Assembly: GCA_030272585.1 (NCBI GenBank)
Contig: BSYQ01000007.1
Span: forward strand, 1,492,001 to 1,556,000
Reading direction: 5' to 3'
Length of the DNA stretch: 64,000 bases
Source of the DNA: Bryopsis sp. KO-2023
Lineage: Eukaryota; Chlorophyta; Ulvophyceae; Bryopsidales; Bryopsidaceae
Shown here: one piece after another, positions 10,905 through 23,400 of the stretch
Numbering within the stretch: position 1 is the stretch's first letter
Layout of the letters: each line of letters begins with the position of its first letter
Program-made: the position numbers and the translations under genes
The notes under the pieces: model-generated
Seen by the model: the letters and a program-made list of their open reading frames with translations, nothing else
Database searches by the model: none
What the model was told of the DNA's origin: nothing

Positions 10905-13491
10905 ATGATAAACAAGCCCTCGAGATTGATGCTACAACAACAAGCCATTCCAAAGACGCTGCAGCGAAACCAGCTCTCCTTTCTTTCAGCGGTGAGAGCT
11001 GGGGACATTGGGCGTGTAAAACAGCTCCTTCAACGATATCCTGGAGCTCGACTTCATGAAACTGCTTCACCAAAAGGGACTCCTGCCATTTGGAGTGCTG
11101 CTTACAATGGACATGTTGAGATTTCTCGTCTGCTGACTGATTCTGGAGCCAGCGTAAACTCGCCGAACGCTAACTTGACATCTCCATCATACGCCGCTGC
11201 TCAAAGAGGACATATTGAGGTCCTGAAGCTCTTGGTCCAACAAGGGGCCAATCTGAATCAAAAGTCTTTGTGGGGATCCACTCCTTTGATGATTGCTTCA
11301 CAAAATCGAGAAGCTGAAGTCGTAAACTGGCTCATACAGCGTGACGTGAACCTGGATGCGCAGACTTTCATGTCGAAGCAGACAGCGTTGTGGTCTGCCA
11401 GCTTCGAGGGATACCACGACATCGTGAAGAGTCTCTTGGATGCAGGGGCTGAAGTCGAAGCTAAAGACGTCAGAGAATCCACTCCTCTGTTCGCTGCTGC
11501 TCAAGAGGGGCATGAGGAGACAGTGAGGATTCTTCTGAACGGTGGCGCAGACCCAAATGCCCGCGACAAAACGGGTAACACTCCTCTGCACGTCGCAACA
11601 GCGATGTGCAGAGTGGAGATAATCAAAATGCTGCTGAAGAATGGGGCCAACATTTCGGTCACGGACACTTCGGGCAGAACTCCAGGAGATGGAGATATTG
11701 TCTGCTTCCGTCGGCAAGAGGCAGATTCAGTTGCGGTTGAGGTTCAGCTCCTCACCAACCCCGTCATGGTAGCTGTGCAGAACGGTGACATTGATGCAGT
11801 GAAAGAGTCGTTGAAGTCCAAAGAAAATCTGGGTGTTACACTGCGCAACGGATGGACTGGTCTCCACTTGGCCGCAGCGAGAGGAGATCCCAATATTGTT
11901 GGTGAATTCGTTCGAAGAGGGGCGAAGAGAGACGCCGAGGATATTATCGGACTGAAACCTTCAGATGTTATCGGGAGCCAAACAAAACTGGACGACGAAA
12001 CGAGACAAGCAATAGCTGCTATATTGAATGATTCGGATGGGTTATCTAAACCGGTGAGAACTCTGTACAGAGGAGTAGTGAGTTTGGAAAGGTCGGGTCT
12101 TCGATCGAAAGGATAGCTGATACTGATTTTCTGTTTGTGCCTAGGTCGCACCCTCAAGCCCTGCAAGAAAAAGCAAATTTCCTGTTCTTCTATTCCTTCT
12201 GGTGTCCATCGGAGTCCCAGTGGTGTGTTGTGCGGTTGCTGTCATTGCTGTTCGTTATAGACAGCGAGCTCAGGAGTTGGCGAATGCTTCACAGAGGATC
12301 AACACCTGGCTGATTACCGAATCTCCCAGCGCTTCCAGAACTGATGGTCGGGTGGAGACTCGGCCACTGGGAGGAGGAGCTCAAGACATATTTTACAACA
12401 CGCACTCCAGTGAGGAAATCGTCGAGGATGTAGAAAATCCCCAGAGGAGCGAGAGTGGGGGTCACGAATCTTTGCTGCCTGGGGGTGGTTTGTCTAACAT
12501 TGCAGAGTTCAGACCACTACCTGTGTTCAGGCCGCAAGAAATTTCAAGTTTCAGTCCTCGCCGACCTGCGACGTCTTTGTCTACGAACGGGTCTGTCACC
12601 ACGAGAGTTGATGAGGAGGACACGGTCGTCAGAGAGACCAGCCTTGATGTGTGGGGACGAAGGTCGACCGATGGTCCCTTTCAGCAGGAAGACGCTGGTG
12701 AGCGTCTTAGAAACCTGGAGCCTGCTGGACTGCATGAAACAACACCAAGTCGTCAGCCTGTTGAGCCTGGCGATGAGGAAGGGAGATATCACAAGCCACA
12801 GTCATCATTGTCCTTCAGCGGCCTACCCTCTCATGAGTTTTTGCCTCCTCCCGAGCTTTTCGTATTACAATCGGAGGGGCTAATGGGAGCGCAGACAGTT
12901 GGTTTGAAAGTCTTAGCCAGCCGGCATCGTGCAAGGAACACGGCGTATGCGACATTTTCTTCCACCTGGACGTCAGAATCTTCAGGAAAAGGTCCTTCCC
13001 CAGGTCCAAGCGGCAGCACCTTCCAAGACCACGAAGTTGATACTGGTGGGGTGCCTGCGGATGATGAAAGTCATAGAGACAAATTCTGGGAATTGGATCG
13101 AATGGTGAGGTCTGGTGGAGAGGAAAGCGGTCAGCACCCAGCGCCGGCCCTGGATGTTTCAGGTGGTGCAGAACGGAAAAAAGGCACATCCAAAGACAGA
13201 GGGAAATTGCACAGTCACTCCTTAGCAGATTTTCGCAAAGTTGAAGCTGATGCCAGCTGGACGCCTTTAAGGAGAACTTTATCAGCAGATGATTTGGGTA
13301 AATCGTGGGGACAGGAAATCAAAAGGAACAAGAGTGATCACTCAAAGGAAATCGAGAAGAACTGGGAGGCTCACCAGTCAAGCGAGCAGTATGACCGTAT
13401 TTATTGGACAACAGAAAGTGTGGAAGATCTGATGGAACGGGTTTGGACTGGAGGAGCTCCAAGTTCCTCCCAGCCTGAAAATCTGGGTTAG
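10905..13491 (+). CDS. ankyrin-repeat protein with one transmembrane helix and long tail
   Basis: Two exons, 10905-12053 and 12145-13491, join in phase for 831 aa. Residues about 20-380 carry roughly eight or nine ankyrin repeats, recognisable from repeated TPL-AA--GH-E-V--LL--GA patterns (TPLFAAAQEGHEETVRILLN, TPLHVATAMCRVEIIKMLL, TGLHLAAARGDPNIV). One repeat near residue 265 is interrupted by an insertion. After the splice junction comes a basic stretch and a single hydrophobic helix (KFPVLLFLLVSIGVPVVCC on to AVIAVRYRQR). About 415 polar, Ser/Gly/Glu-rich residues without a known domain follow. Ankyrin repeats mediate protein binding; the partner is unknown. The start is the first Met after a TTTCAG acceptor; the same frame stays open upstream to 10728 through T-rich DNA that I take as intron or UTR. 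Confidence 0.75.
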
Positions 13492-13950
13492 GCAGGCCAC
13501 GAATGATTGTGGAGGGATTGGTTCTTTTTTTTTTGTTGTATTTTGCAGTTACTATTGGAACAGATATTACACCCACCAATTTGATTGGGTTTTTGATGTT
13601 ATGGAATTTGATTATTGGGGTCAGTTTTTGCCATGTTGGGATCGCGCAAGCTTGTTTGCTCGGATACAGGTTTTATCGTTCTTTTTGTCCCACACTCTTT
13701 TCAACATGATTAGAAACTCTGACTGTCACTCTCCGTTGTCTCCCCCCCCCCTTTTTAAAACTCTGAATCCCCAAACTAAGCGAGCGATTGATGTTGAAGA
13801 ATCATTCGCAATACATGACTTGTGTGGAATATTATATTCCTAGTTCTACAAATCCCCGACACAAAAGGCCACACAGGGCATTCCCTTCCCCCAAGAATCT
13901 CATATGGCATACGGCTTTGTTTCGATTTCTTTCTATCCCTTTCTTCCAAT
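13492..13950. other. convergent intergenic region
   Basis: This lies between the stop codons of the ankyrin gene (plus) and the YHS gene (minus). T-rich, with a C10 run near 13741-13750. No gene is seen. Confidence 0.5.
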
Positions 13951-16551
13951 TCATAAAAACATTGCCAAAAAACCAAGCCAAGAGGCACATATCACCCACA
14001 CACTAGACAACAGAATTCTCCCAGAGCTTTCCATAAGCTCGATTGGGGTGCTGGATAATTCTACGGAGTCATCCTTTTGACTTTTATCTGGTTTTCCATT
14101 CTGCTTTTTGATTTTTGAAAGCGTGTCGCTGGGGGCATGGTCCTTCGTGGTGTTTCCCCCGACAGACTTTCGGACGATGCAAGAAACTTCAGGGATATCA
14201 CCTTTGCAGGTGGCATCCTGTGGGCATGGTGGACTCAGATTCTGCTGAATTCTCACACATGCTGCGTTTGGGCAGTGGGTGTTGAAGGGTCCAGCTTTCA
14301 GATCCCCCCACCAGCCCTTCCACCTGCGAGTGAAAACAGCGGGAATTTCATCAAAAATACATAGCAACCACAGTAAATAAAAAAAATAAAAAAATAAACT
14401 ACAATACATGTCATGCAAATGCATGAATTTCTTGTCTGTGATTTTTTAGGCGGGGCCCCACATGCTCCGACCTCCTCCCCCAAGTTTTCAATTATTTTAT
14501 ATGAGGTTTTCACATCCACTCGCATCCTTCATCCATTTTTTTGGCACTTTAAAACGGCAGTGAAACAGACGTCTTCTCACCTTTCATTGCCGAGCCTGAT
14601 GTTTTTCTCTGGATCCGAGAAAAAACTCCCCGCAATCGACGGCCAATAATTAATATACAAACCCCCATCGTCATGCACCGTCCATCCATCCCACGGTTGA
14701 CCAGGAGGTCCTGGATGGTATAACCAAAAAACCAACGCATTTCAGTAACAACAATGAATAATAACTGCAGTTCGAACAAAATTCTCAACAAAAGGAAAAA
14801 AAAAAAGAAGGTGCTTCTAAAAAAAATGCACCCTTTGAAGAAGAAAACTGATTTCCCAAAAAACTCACCAAGAAACGACTTCGTCCATGGCCATCCTTGC
14901 TCCTCCAATTCCGTTGCTATACCCCAGCTGCAAAACCCTCCATACTTCGGGGCATACTTCCAAGGATCCTTTTCAAACCTTTTCATGTTATTCTTGTTGG
15001 CGAACCAGAACTCATAAACACCAAGAAGCTTTTTCTTGCTCCTGGATTTGTCATAGGTCGCCAAATGACAGGCATATTGGGGGTGCCCTATGACCCCTTC
15101 CTGAATTGGCTGTTGCAAAACCACCAGAACAGGTCCGTTCAGAAGCCAACCTTTTTTTTTTTTAAAGCAAGTTTTTGTCTTTTTGCTTTTTTTTCCCCTG
15201 GCCCCACCATTTTGATTCAATGAAGGGATCCTGGCACGCTCACCTTTATATCAAAATAAGAAACTACATCGTAACCCATCATAACGGGCCGAACCAAGTC
15301 TCCGTTATTCTCAACACTGTTCAAAACCTCCACATCAGCTCCAGTCAGTCCAGGGTACAGCGGGGATGTCTCGACTGGACCTCCGCTTGTTGAATTACCA
15401 TTCGAGGGTTCCCCAGACCCCCCGAGAAGAGAACCTAAAGGCTCAACCTCGCCATTTTCGCCACCCCCAGATCCTCCCAAAAAGCTTGAATCCCCTGACC
15501 CCCCCAGGAAGGAGGGGGCCCTTTCATGGCCTTTGTATACCATCAGCTGAGTCGTTCCTACCAGTTTCACCAAATCCGACAGCGGGGTCAGGAATCCGGT
15601 GGAGCTGCACTGGACGTCTGGAATGTCGGAGGGGAGGTGTGAAATGTTGTGGAGGGGTTGCAGCAGACTGAAACAGATCGAACTCTGACAGTCCAGGTTG
15701 AATGGCCCAGCATTTAGCGCACCATACAGCTCGATCCACCTGCAAATCAGGCTTGGTCATGTTTTCTTGATGCTGATCAGCTCGAGTTTCAATTTTTGCC
15801 TGGTTACAATCAATTGAAAGGACGGTTTCAAGCAAACAGCAATTTTGCTGCACCTCTTATCCGCCAATGCGATGTGCTTTTCCGCATCCGCAAAAAAACT
15901 CCCTCGTATGGATTGCCAATAGTTCAAATACAACGCGTCTTTGTACACTCTCCAGGCATCCCATGGTTGTGCTGGCGGGCCTGAACAAACAGAAGAAGGG
16001 GAAAGGGGAAAGACCCCCCTGTTTCTACCCGATTGGTCAAGGAAAAATCATTAATGACCCTGCACAATCACTGGCATCCATGATCATTCACAGCACATTC
16101 AATCCAGTCATTGGGACATTACTGTGGCCATTGCCTTCTGGACGACAAGGTCGCCAGAAAACGCATGCCCCGCGATTTACTCACCCATGTGTTCTTTCGC
16201 CCAGGGCCAGGACGGCGCCACTTCTGTCGCTATACCCCAGCTGCAAAAACCTCCATACTTCGGGGCATATTTCCAAGGATCCTTTTCGAAAAGAGCGACG
16301 TTTTCGGGCTTGGAGAACCAGAACTCATACAAGCCTAACGGACGTTTTTCGTCCCCAGAAAAATCATACGTCTTCAGACGGCAGGAGTAACTGCTGATCC
16401 CCAAAACTCCGAAGTCGTCATCCTTGTCTGCGTCCGCCAAGTTGAAATACTCCACCACATCATAGCCCTGAAGCACAGGGGATGCGCAGGCGTACAAGAC
16501 AAGCGACGAAAACAGTAACGCTGCGAGAAGAGCTGATTTCGCGGTCCGCAT
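13951..16551 (-). CDS. secreted or anchored protein with two YHS-like domains
   Basis: Six exons join in phase on the minus strand: 16551-16185, 15980-15854, 15739-15244, 15109-14869, 14710-14581, 14323-13951, for 577 aa. It begins with a signal peptide (SALLAALLFSSLVLYACAS). Two copies of a YHS-like unit follow. Each has GYDVV-YF, YEFWF, EKDPWKYAPKYGGFCSWGIA, then GPP-QPWD-W, LY-NYW-SI-GSFF and a final N/K-E/R-R-W block. They are split by a Gly/Ser linker (GGSG repeats). The C-terminus is hydrophobic (LLSSVWVICASWLGFLAMFL), suiting a membrane or GPI anchor. YHS domains are small Cys/His-containing modules, often metal-related; a specific role is not known. Introns fall at the same positions and phases in both units, so the gene arose by internal duplication. 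The acceptor of exon 4 could be nine bases downstream. Confidence 0.8.
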
Positions 16552-17445
16552 CCCGAGTGGGAGGATAACACAGCCTCCAAGCAGTTCACCACTGGAAGAA
16601 AAGCTGCACGAAAAGCGATAATATCCCTCTTGTCATTGCGACGATGGAACCTTGCGTGGGGAAGGTGTATGGGGTGATGGTGGGAAAACGGGGCACACCA
16701 GCTGTGCAGTACTTCGGCGACATCTGAAAGGCTGGCACTTCATACTTCCGAGGTCAGAGTTGATTTCCACCCCCAAAAAACACATATCACACATATTTTT
16801 AATTTTTTTTCCTCACACATATCGAAGTTCTGGCTTTCGGGGGGGGGGAGGTTGGCACACAGGAATCAAGGATTCGACCACACATTCGTTGCCAGAGCGC
16901 ATGGTGGCGAAAAAGGAGGATATACAGTTCCGCAGAGACGACGACATCCTCGCGTCCAAGGAAAACAAGACTCGCGAAAGGTAGGCTCTGTACAATGACG
17001 ATGTCCCAGCGTAAAATTCACGGGGAGAAGGTGGTAGGTGGTAGGCTCGCGACAAAGTTGGCGGCTCCATCAATCAAGGTGGTATGGAAAGCGCACATAT
17101 TGAGGAGCGTTATTCAACGCCGCGTAAAACTTCAGGCCGCAGATGGCAAAGAAGCGCAACAGTTGCGACAAGAAACGCCGAGCCGACCCGAATTTGCGTC
17201 GTGTACCTCGTGTCTGGTTTTGTACCTGACGAATGAAAAAGAGTTCGCACAGTGTGACCGAATTTCTGCTTTGAGAGGGAACCTGGGGACGTGGCAAACC
17301 CACGAAATCGAAATCGACAAGAATACCTAGCACACCACCACTACGACGTCCGCAGTCGTCATACTTTTCCGCGAAACGCCCCACGAGAAACAGCTTCACT
17401 TGCCAGGGGTGGTGCCCACTGTTTGGGGATCTTAACGCCGTCAAA
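16552..17445. promoter_or_regulatory. divergent region, YHS gene / QSOX
   Basis: 894 bases between two divergent start codons, both for predicted secretory-pathway proteins. It contains a G9 run (about 16841-16849) and no supported exon. Promoters of both genes must lie here; no motif is singled out. Confidence 0.4.
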
Positions 17446-19056
17446 GTGGAGGTATCGAGAATGGCAATAGTGCCCAGAGGTGGGAAGCGAGGCTTGGGCC
17501 TTGTTTTCCTGGGAGTCCTCGGCCAGTTACTCTGTCTAGCCGAAAGCGAACGTGCATCCGAATCGCTTGTGGTGGAGGCGCAGAAGAAGAATCTCACGCA
17601 AATACTAGAAAGCGTTCCAGAAGGGGCCCACGTGCTATTCGAGTTCTACGCGCACTGGTGTCCGCACTGCAAACATTTCAAACCCACGTACGAGGAGGTT
17701 GGGACGTTTTTCATGAAGCTCCCCAAGGTCAAACCTGAGGTGTTCGTCATGCGGATAGACTGCGCCATCAAAGAGAATCAAGAAACGTGCAGCGACTACG
17801 GTGTGACGGGTTACCCCACCGTCCATTTTGGACTCCCGAAGCAGTTTTTGGACAAGGACCTGACGAATCTACAGCAGGTCAAGGCCAGGAAGACGCCATT
17901 GATCGTCAAGGCTATCGGGGATATTCTGGGGGTGGATTTCAAGTTCGACGATGGGTCTGCCAAGGGCTCCACCACTCCCACGGTCAAAACCAATGAGGGA
18001 GTTCGCAAAGAAACGCACCGTGCGGTGCACCTTGGAGACATGGAACGAGCGACGGTGGAAATATTCGACCACATTTTATCAAACCGGGCTCTGCTTCAGA
18101 ATGAAGCGCAAAGGAAGGGGCTGTTGGATTTTTTGACTTTGCTGTCCGTGGCACATCCCTCCACGAGATGCCAGATGAGTGCCCAGCACCTTGCATCGAA
18201 ATTCGATGAAATGTGGCCGGAAAATCAGGAGAGGCCTACAGAGGAATTCAGGAAATTCCGCATGTGCACCAATCAATTCAAAATGATGGAGTGGGCCACC
18301 TGCAAGGGATCCCTGCCGAACTCGAGAGGATTCACCTGTGGGGTTTGGTCTCTGATGCATTCAATGGCGGCGAGGGTCCCCGAAACGAACGGGGCGAAAA
18401 CCTGGCATGCGGGGATGTCTGGGTTCATCCAGAATTTCTTCGGATGTAAAGTCTGTGCCGACCATTTCTATGAGCTGCTGCAAACGCCGGACGCTTTGGG
18501 AATGACCACCAGGAAGGATGTAGCCCTCTGGCTGTGGCGAGTGCACAATCAAGTGAATGCTCGGCTGGCGAAAGAGGAGGCCAAGGATGGGACCGGGGAT
18601 CCCGATTTCCCCAAAATCCAATGGCCTTCCAAGGAGCAGTGTCCGTTGTGTGCTGTGCCGGGTGCCGATGCCAGCCAAAAGAATTGGAACTCCGAGGAAG
18701 TCCATATTTTCTTGATTAATTTTTACCAAGACCCAGCACCTCTTCCTGTGCAGAGGGAAAGATGGTCCGGCAGCGGCCAAGACGGCGGTGATGTCGAGGG
18801 CATCGCAGTTCCTTCTGAAAAAGACAAGGTAAGAAATGTTGCCTTAGGTAGAAAGGCATTGGATCCCGACACTTTGGCCATCGGTTCCGAGGATTCACTC
18901 AAAAAATTTTCGCAAGGGGAAAAGAAAGAAGTGATAGAGGAGTCAAGGGTGGGTCTGGCCCCTGTCGCTTGTATAGCAATAGTTTTAGTGGTAATGTTCA
19001 CTTTACGAGGGAGATTTAATAAGTCGAAAAGGACGGTCAATACCAAACACGTGTAA
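17446..19056 (+). CDS. QSOX: quiescin sulfhydryl oxidase (single-thioredoxin type)
   Basis: It introduces disulfides into secretory proteins using O2 and FAD. One uninterrupted frame, 536 aa. A signal peptide (GLGLVFLGVLGQLLCLAES) is followed by a thioredoxin domain with active site WCPHCKHF at about residue 68. It then has one ERV/ALR domain: RGFTCGVWSLMHSMAAR, FFGCKVCADHFYELL (CxxC redox centre), WLWRVHNQVNARLA (flavin-binding HN-VN) and the distal CPLC pair. A single transmembrane helix (VACIAIVLVVMFTL) ends the protein. Having one thioredoxin domain instead of two fits plant and protist QSOX rather than animal QSOX. All expected cysteine pairs are present. No intron, unlike neighbours. 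The start could also be Met6. Confidence 0.93.
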   Translation: MEVSRMAIVPRGGKRGLGLVFLGVLGQLLCLAESERASESLVVEAQKKNLTQILESVPEGAHVLFEFYAHWCPHCKHFKPTYEEVGTFFMKLPKVKPEVFVMRIDCAIKENQETCSDYGVTGYPTVHFGLPKQFLDKDLTNLQQVKARKTPLIVKAIGDILGVDFKFDDGSAKGSTTPTVKTNEGVRKETHRAVHLGDMERATVEIFDHILSNRALLQNEAQRKGLLDFLTLLSVAHPSTRCQMSAQHLASKFDEMWPENQERPTEEFRKFRMCTNQFKMMEWATCKGSLPNSRGFTCGVWSLMHSMAARVPETNGAKTWHAGMSGFIQNFFGCKVCADHFYELLQTPDALGMTTRKDVALWLWRVHNQVNARLAKEEAKDGTGDPDFPKIQWPSKEQCPLCAVPGADASQKNWNSEEVHIFLINFYQDPAPLPVQRERWSGSGQDGGDVEGIAVPSEKDKVRNVALGRKALDPDTLAIGSEDSLKKFSQGEKKEVIEESRVGLAPVACIAIVLVVMFTLRGRFNKSKRTVNTKHV

Positions 19057-20402
19057 CTAGAGGAGGGCAGGTATGGGGAGGTGCAGGAAACGAGTCTTTC
19101 AAATTGAGTCCGGCTGGAAAAAGAAAATAACTGGGTAAGGAGCGATAGAAAAAAAAAGGGCTAGTCACTGTAGCGTACAACAAGCACTGTCCAAAACTCA
19201 AAGGTTAAAGGAAGAAATCAATTGCATTGCTCTTTTTTGGGGGGGGGGAGGGGGAGGGGGATTTAGACCTGGAGGGAAATGCAAGGTGGACGTGTTGTAG
19301 GAAAAAAAAAAAGCAGAATGAGGGTGAGTAGGAAAAAAAGAAGAAAAAAAAACAGAGGTCTCTTGCTTTTTTTTTATCTTTTTTTTTATTTTTTTCAGCA
19401 ACGGGACACTCTGTGGATTGACCACCACACTTGTCCTGTCGTGCTGAAGCAAGGGTTTTCTCTTTTTTTTTTCTTTCCTTTTTCTTTTTCAGGAGTCGAT
19501 GCCAACACCAGGCAGAAAATGATTTTCGTGTTTGTATTGTGGTTATCAATGCGTGGGCCATATCTGGATTTAAAAAAAAAAAACGAGGTCTGCTATGTTG
19601 CTCCCCGGGTGCTTGCGGGTTGGGGAAATGGGGGAAAGGGAATTTCGAATTTTAATTGCCAGGAGGCTAGTTCTGGTCGCCAGTGCGATGCATGTGGGCT
19701 GGTGGAAGGACATACGGACATCAGTCTGACGTGGTGATGGAGGGATTGCGCCACTGTGAGCGATTTACAGCCACGAAGGGAAGGAATAAGCGAACGTTTG
19801 GAGGAGCTCGCGGTGTCATGGGACTCGACTGGGTTTTTTTCCATCTCTTTTTGTGAATTTTTGTCTGGGATTTTCCCCTTCTTTTAAATAAAAAATTGAA
19901 GGAATCAACACCATACGTTTTCCACCAGGTCTGTCATCAGGTCTGTCATCGACTCCATTGCTCAGTTTCTCAGTGGATTTGAGTTCTTACAGTTCTTGTA
20001 GGTATTTAACCAGTGTGATCCGTTCCACTGCCCACTTAATTATTTAAACATTTCTTCCTCTGGGCCATATCACCCCCTTCCCTTTTCCTCGCTGAGCAAG
20101 ACCAATAAATCTTGGTGGTCCATTCAGCTGTGCTGTCGTGTGAGGGTGGATTGGGAATCCTCCTTTCACTGAAGTGAACGTCAGGTTGAATGAAGAGAAC
20201 CGTCCCACCCCTGCGTGACGCCTCCTTTGTCTGTCCTCCGTGTTCTTGGACTGATTGGAAAGGGTGGATGCTGGAAGAAAGCGGAGAATCCGCCCAGTCT
20301 GTCATGGCATCAGAGTACAGATACCGGTGGCAGATGCAGCCGTTCTTTCGAAGAGTTTCGATGAGGAAGGGGAAACAATCAGCCTGAGAGGAAGAAAAGC
20401 GA
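19057..20402. other. intergenic region, homopolymer rich
   Basis: 3' UTR of QSOX followed by spacer. It holds T6G10 (19233-19248), several A and T runs near 19303-19400 and 19463-19490, and a short direct repeat (GGTCTGTCATC, about 19928 and 19939). The minus-strand frame 20036-20563 overlaps SCC2 exon 1 and shows no family similarity. No gene is supported. Confidence 0.5.
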
Positions 20403-23400
20403 ATGAAACTGCGACTGAAAGCACCCAGACTGGTGTCGCTCCAAAACACCGACGCCACTGCTGCCCTCGGCCGCGCAGTCCCAATTCTGCACCCTGCCGC
20501 CGGGCCAACCTCGAGCCTTGGGAACGATTTCGACACCGAAACGCTGCAGCATGTCGCGGGCATCCTGCGCGAAGGAGACGTTTCGTATCTGTGAGCGTCT
20601 TGCCGAAATGCTGTTTGAAAGAGGGTGAAACAAGCTGGGGTTTTCTGATTTGAATCTGGATGGCAGCCGACGGGGTTGGGATTGTTGATGCAGGGATGTT
20701 TCGGGGTCTACAGGACAGCCCATTCCACGAGGTCCTCTCGTCGAAGCGCTGGAGCGTTTGGACCCGGACGTGTTCTCCACGAAAGGTAAACGTCCAGAAG
20801 CGTCACAATTACGTTATCACTTTGATTTGTCATCGATCGCTGGTGGATTTCAGAAAGACTGACCAGAGAATGAGCGAGTCCTTGAACATGAATCTCCAGG
20901 AGATTAACATGTGCTCTGAATTGATACTTGGGGTTACTCCTGGCATTTTTTTTTCCAATTCAGGAAACACAGTATGTACAGAACCAGCCACAGTAGCGAT
21001 GCAGCCGATGGATCTACCTCCAATGACGCATGTTGCGAAATCCCAGGCGGTGAGTGTAAGCATCCACATCCTTTCTGCAATGGAGGAAGTGAAAGCATTG
21101 GCGGATGTCTCAGTCAGGGCCTGCAATTTTGCTTTTTCCAACTCAAAAAATGAACTCACGATTTTTTTTTTTTTTTTGGCCTCCCCTCATGAAAGAATCC
21201 TTCAGAATCATTTTTCAGTCCGTGGTAAAGATGTTTGTCTGGTCCTTTGCTGCGTTGTGGGTTGGATACGGAGTTATGACTATTTCTGCATGTGCATGTT
21301 CAGAAAGATGAGTTTTTGCCTCCCAAGAAGTGTAGGAGGAAGAGGGTAAGGCCACAAGAAGTCGAATCACGGATGGAGCGGAGGAAGTGTGCAGGTGATG
21401 AACAGCACGCTTCATTATAGATTCACACAGTGATCTTGGCCAATGGGTATTATGGGAATTTTTATGCACTTTTGCAAAGGGAGGCATCCATGAGTATCAC
21501 TGGAGCACACAGTCTGAGAAGCATGTGTGCATGCATCTGCGGATGCATCTGTGCATGCATGTGTGAATGCATCTGTGCATGCATGTGCGAATGCATCTGT
21601 GCATGCATCTGTGCATGCATGTGCGAATGCATCTGTGCAATTCATGCATGTGGCGATGATATGACATTACTCACATGCTTCAATCTTTCTTGTGAATGCA
21701 GAAAGGTTGAGCGAGTGCCTATTGGGTATGGACATTGATGCGGGTGGAGAGCTGGAAGAAATGGACATGGACTTGGAAGATGATGTTCGCAGATTGAGGG
21801 TTTTGAGAGGGGTGTCGGAAGAAGTGTTCAAAGCCAATGCTTTCGGGGCGCTTCGCTTTGTGAGCGTGGACACTGTGCGGAGTGTGCTGCGATCGTTGGG
21901 GAAGCTGGTTCGACGGGGGAATGTGCTGTTGGGGGATGGTGATGATGTGAGTGTGTTTCACAGACTGACAATATCTGGACCGTCTGGTGACTGTTTTTGG
22001 GAAATGCGTCGTTCGGTCCAAACATAACAGTTTCTGTATTTCTACATTTTGCTAGAAAAGCGCGCTTCCGAGATTAATTTAAAAAAACGCGATATTTTTT
22101 TTCAGTGAATGCTAAGTAACCCACATGGAAGCTGCCAACCCTCATGCAAAAAGAAAAAATCTCTGCTTACGTTTTCGTGCAATGGACCCCAGTGATTGAC
22201 CTCCAGAAGCTTTGTGTTAAAAAGCTCAAAAACGAAAAAAGAAAGAGAGATTAAAAAAAAAAAATACATGTGCTGCAGGAGGATTCTCCTTCGTATTATA
22301 CGATAATGAGTGCGATTGAATCGGGAATTTTGGGCATGCAACTGCTGACGGCTCCGCACATGCCGAGTCAGATCCAGATAGAGGAGGTGATCGATTCCAT
22401 CATCAGCAGTGCAAAGTTCCACCTGGAAACCAACGTATTCGTCTTCTACAGTCTAGTGCATCGAGAAATTCACCGGCCAACGAAAGCAGATCCAGGTATC
22501 GAATCCTTTTTCCAGAAATATGGATGTACTCTTTGAATCAGTGTTTGTTCATTGAAAGGCCATGTGCTTTTTGCCTTTGTGTGATCCCGAGGGTGTCCAG
22601 TTTTTTTCACAGCAGAAAGAAAATGCTGCAACAAAATATTTTATACATGAGTAATGTTATCGATATTTTTAATGCATGGTTTCATTCTGTTCGCAGAGGA
22701 GGGTGCGACTCCGGTTGGTAAGAGGTCCAGACCTGCCAGGAAATCCTTGCTGACAAATCGGTGAGTTGTGATGCTTTCTCCATATGCAGGGAGCCCCCCC
22801 GATATTGTGGATCAATCGATCTGTGAAGACACTTATTTCCCCTGTATCACAAAGGTTTCACTGTTTCAATGGATATCTCATTTTTCCCTCGTTGATAGTG
22901 TTACAGGAAGGAGGAGGAGGGGGGGGGGGGTTGCAGGGGAAAATAAATATACTTATTTTTCTTAATAAAAATAAGAAAATTAAGATTTAGAATTCTGATA
23001 TAGAATTAGAATTCTAAGTAGAATGGATCAGGTGAAGGCTTTTGAACTGTGAAAATCGAGTAGGCAATCGTAGCTTCAGAAAAAGTGTGGATGAGGCATG
23101 AAACCTTGCCCTGTAGCTTTCTTCACTGTATGAGCGGTGGTGTTCATGTCTTCAGGGTGGCCTCCGAACTGGCAGGCCGAATGGAAATATTGTTGCAATC
23201 CATCGTTGAGCTCCTCAAGATCACTCGTTTGGACATCGCGTTTTTGACACCTCTGCTCAGGATCGCTTTGCAATCCTTGACAATCGACTCTGAAGAGATG
23301 ACCTTGATTCAAATGAAATCGCTGGGTATGCATGTTGCTCCTTCCCCCCCCCAAAAAAAAAGAAAGAAAAAAGAGGGAAGAAAAAAGACGAGATAAGAAG

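Noticed and set aside
20036-20563. Minus-strand frame of 175 codons
   Set aside because: It overlaps the SCC2 first exon in antisense and shows no recognisable domain.
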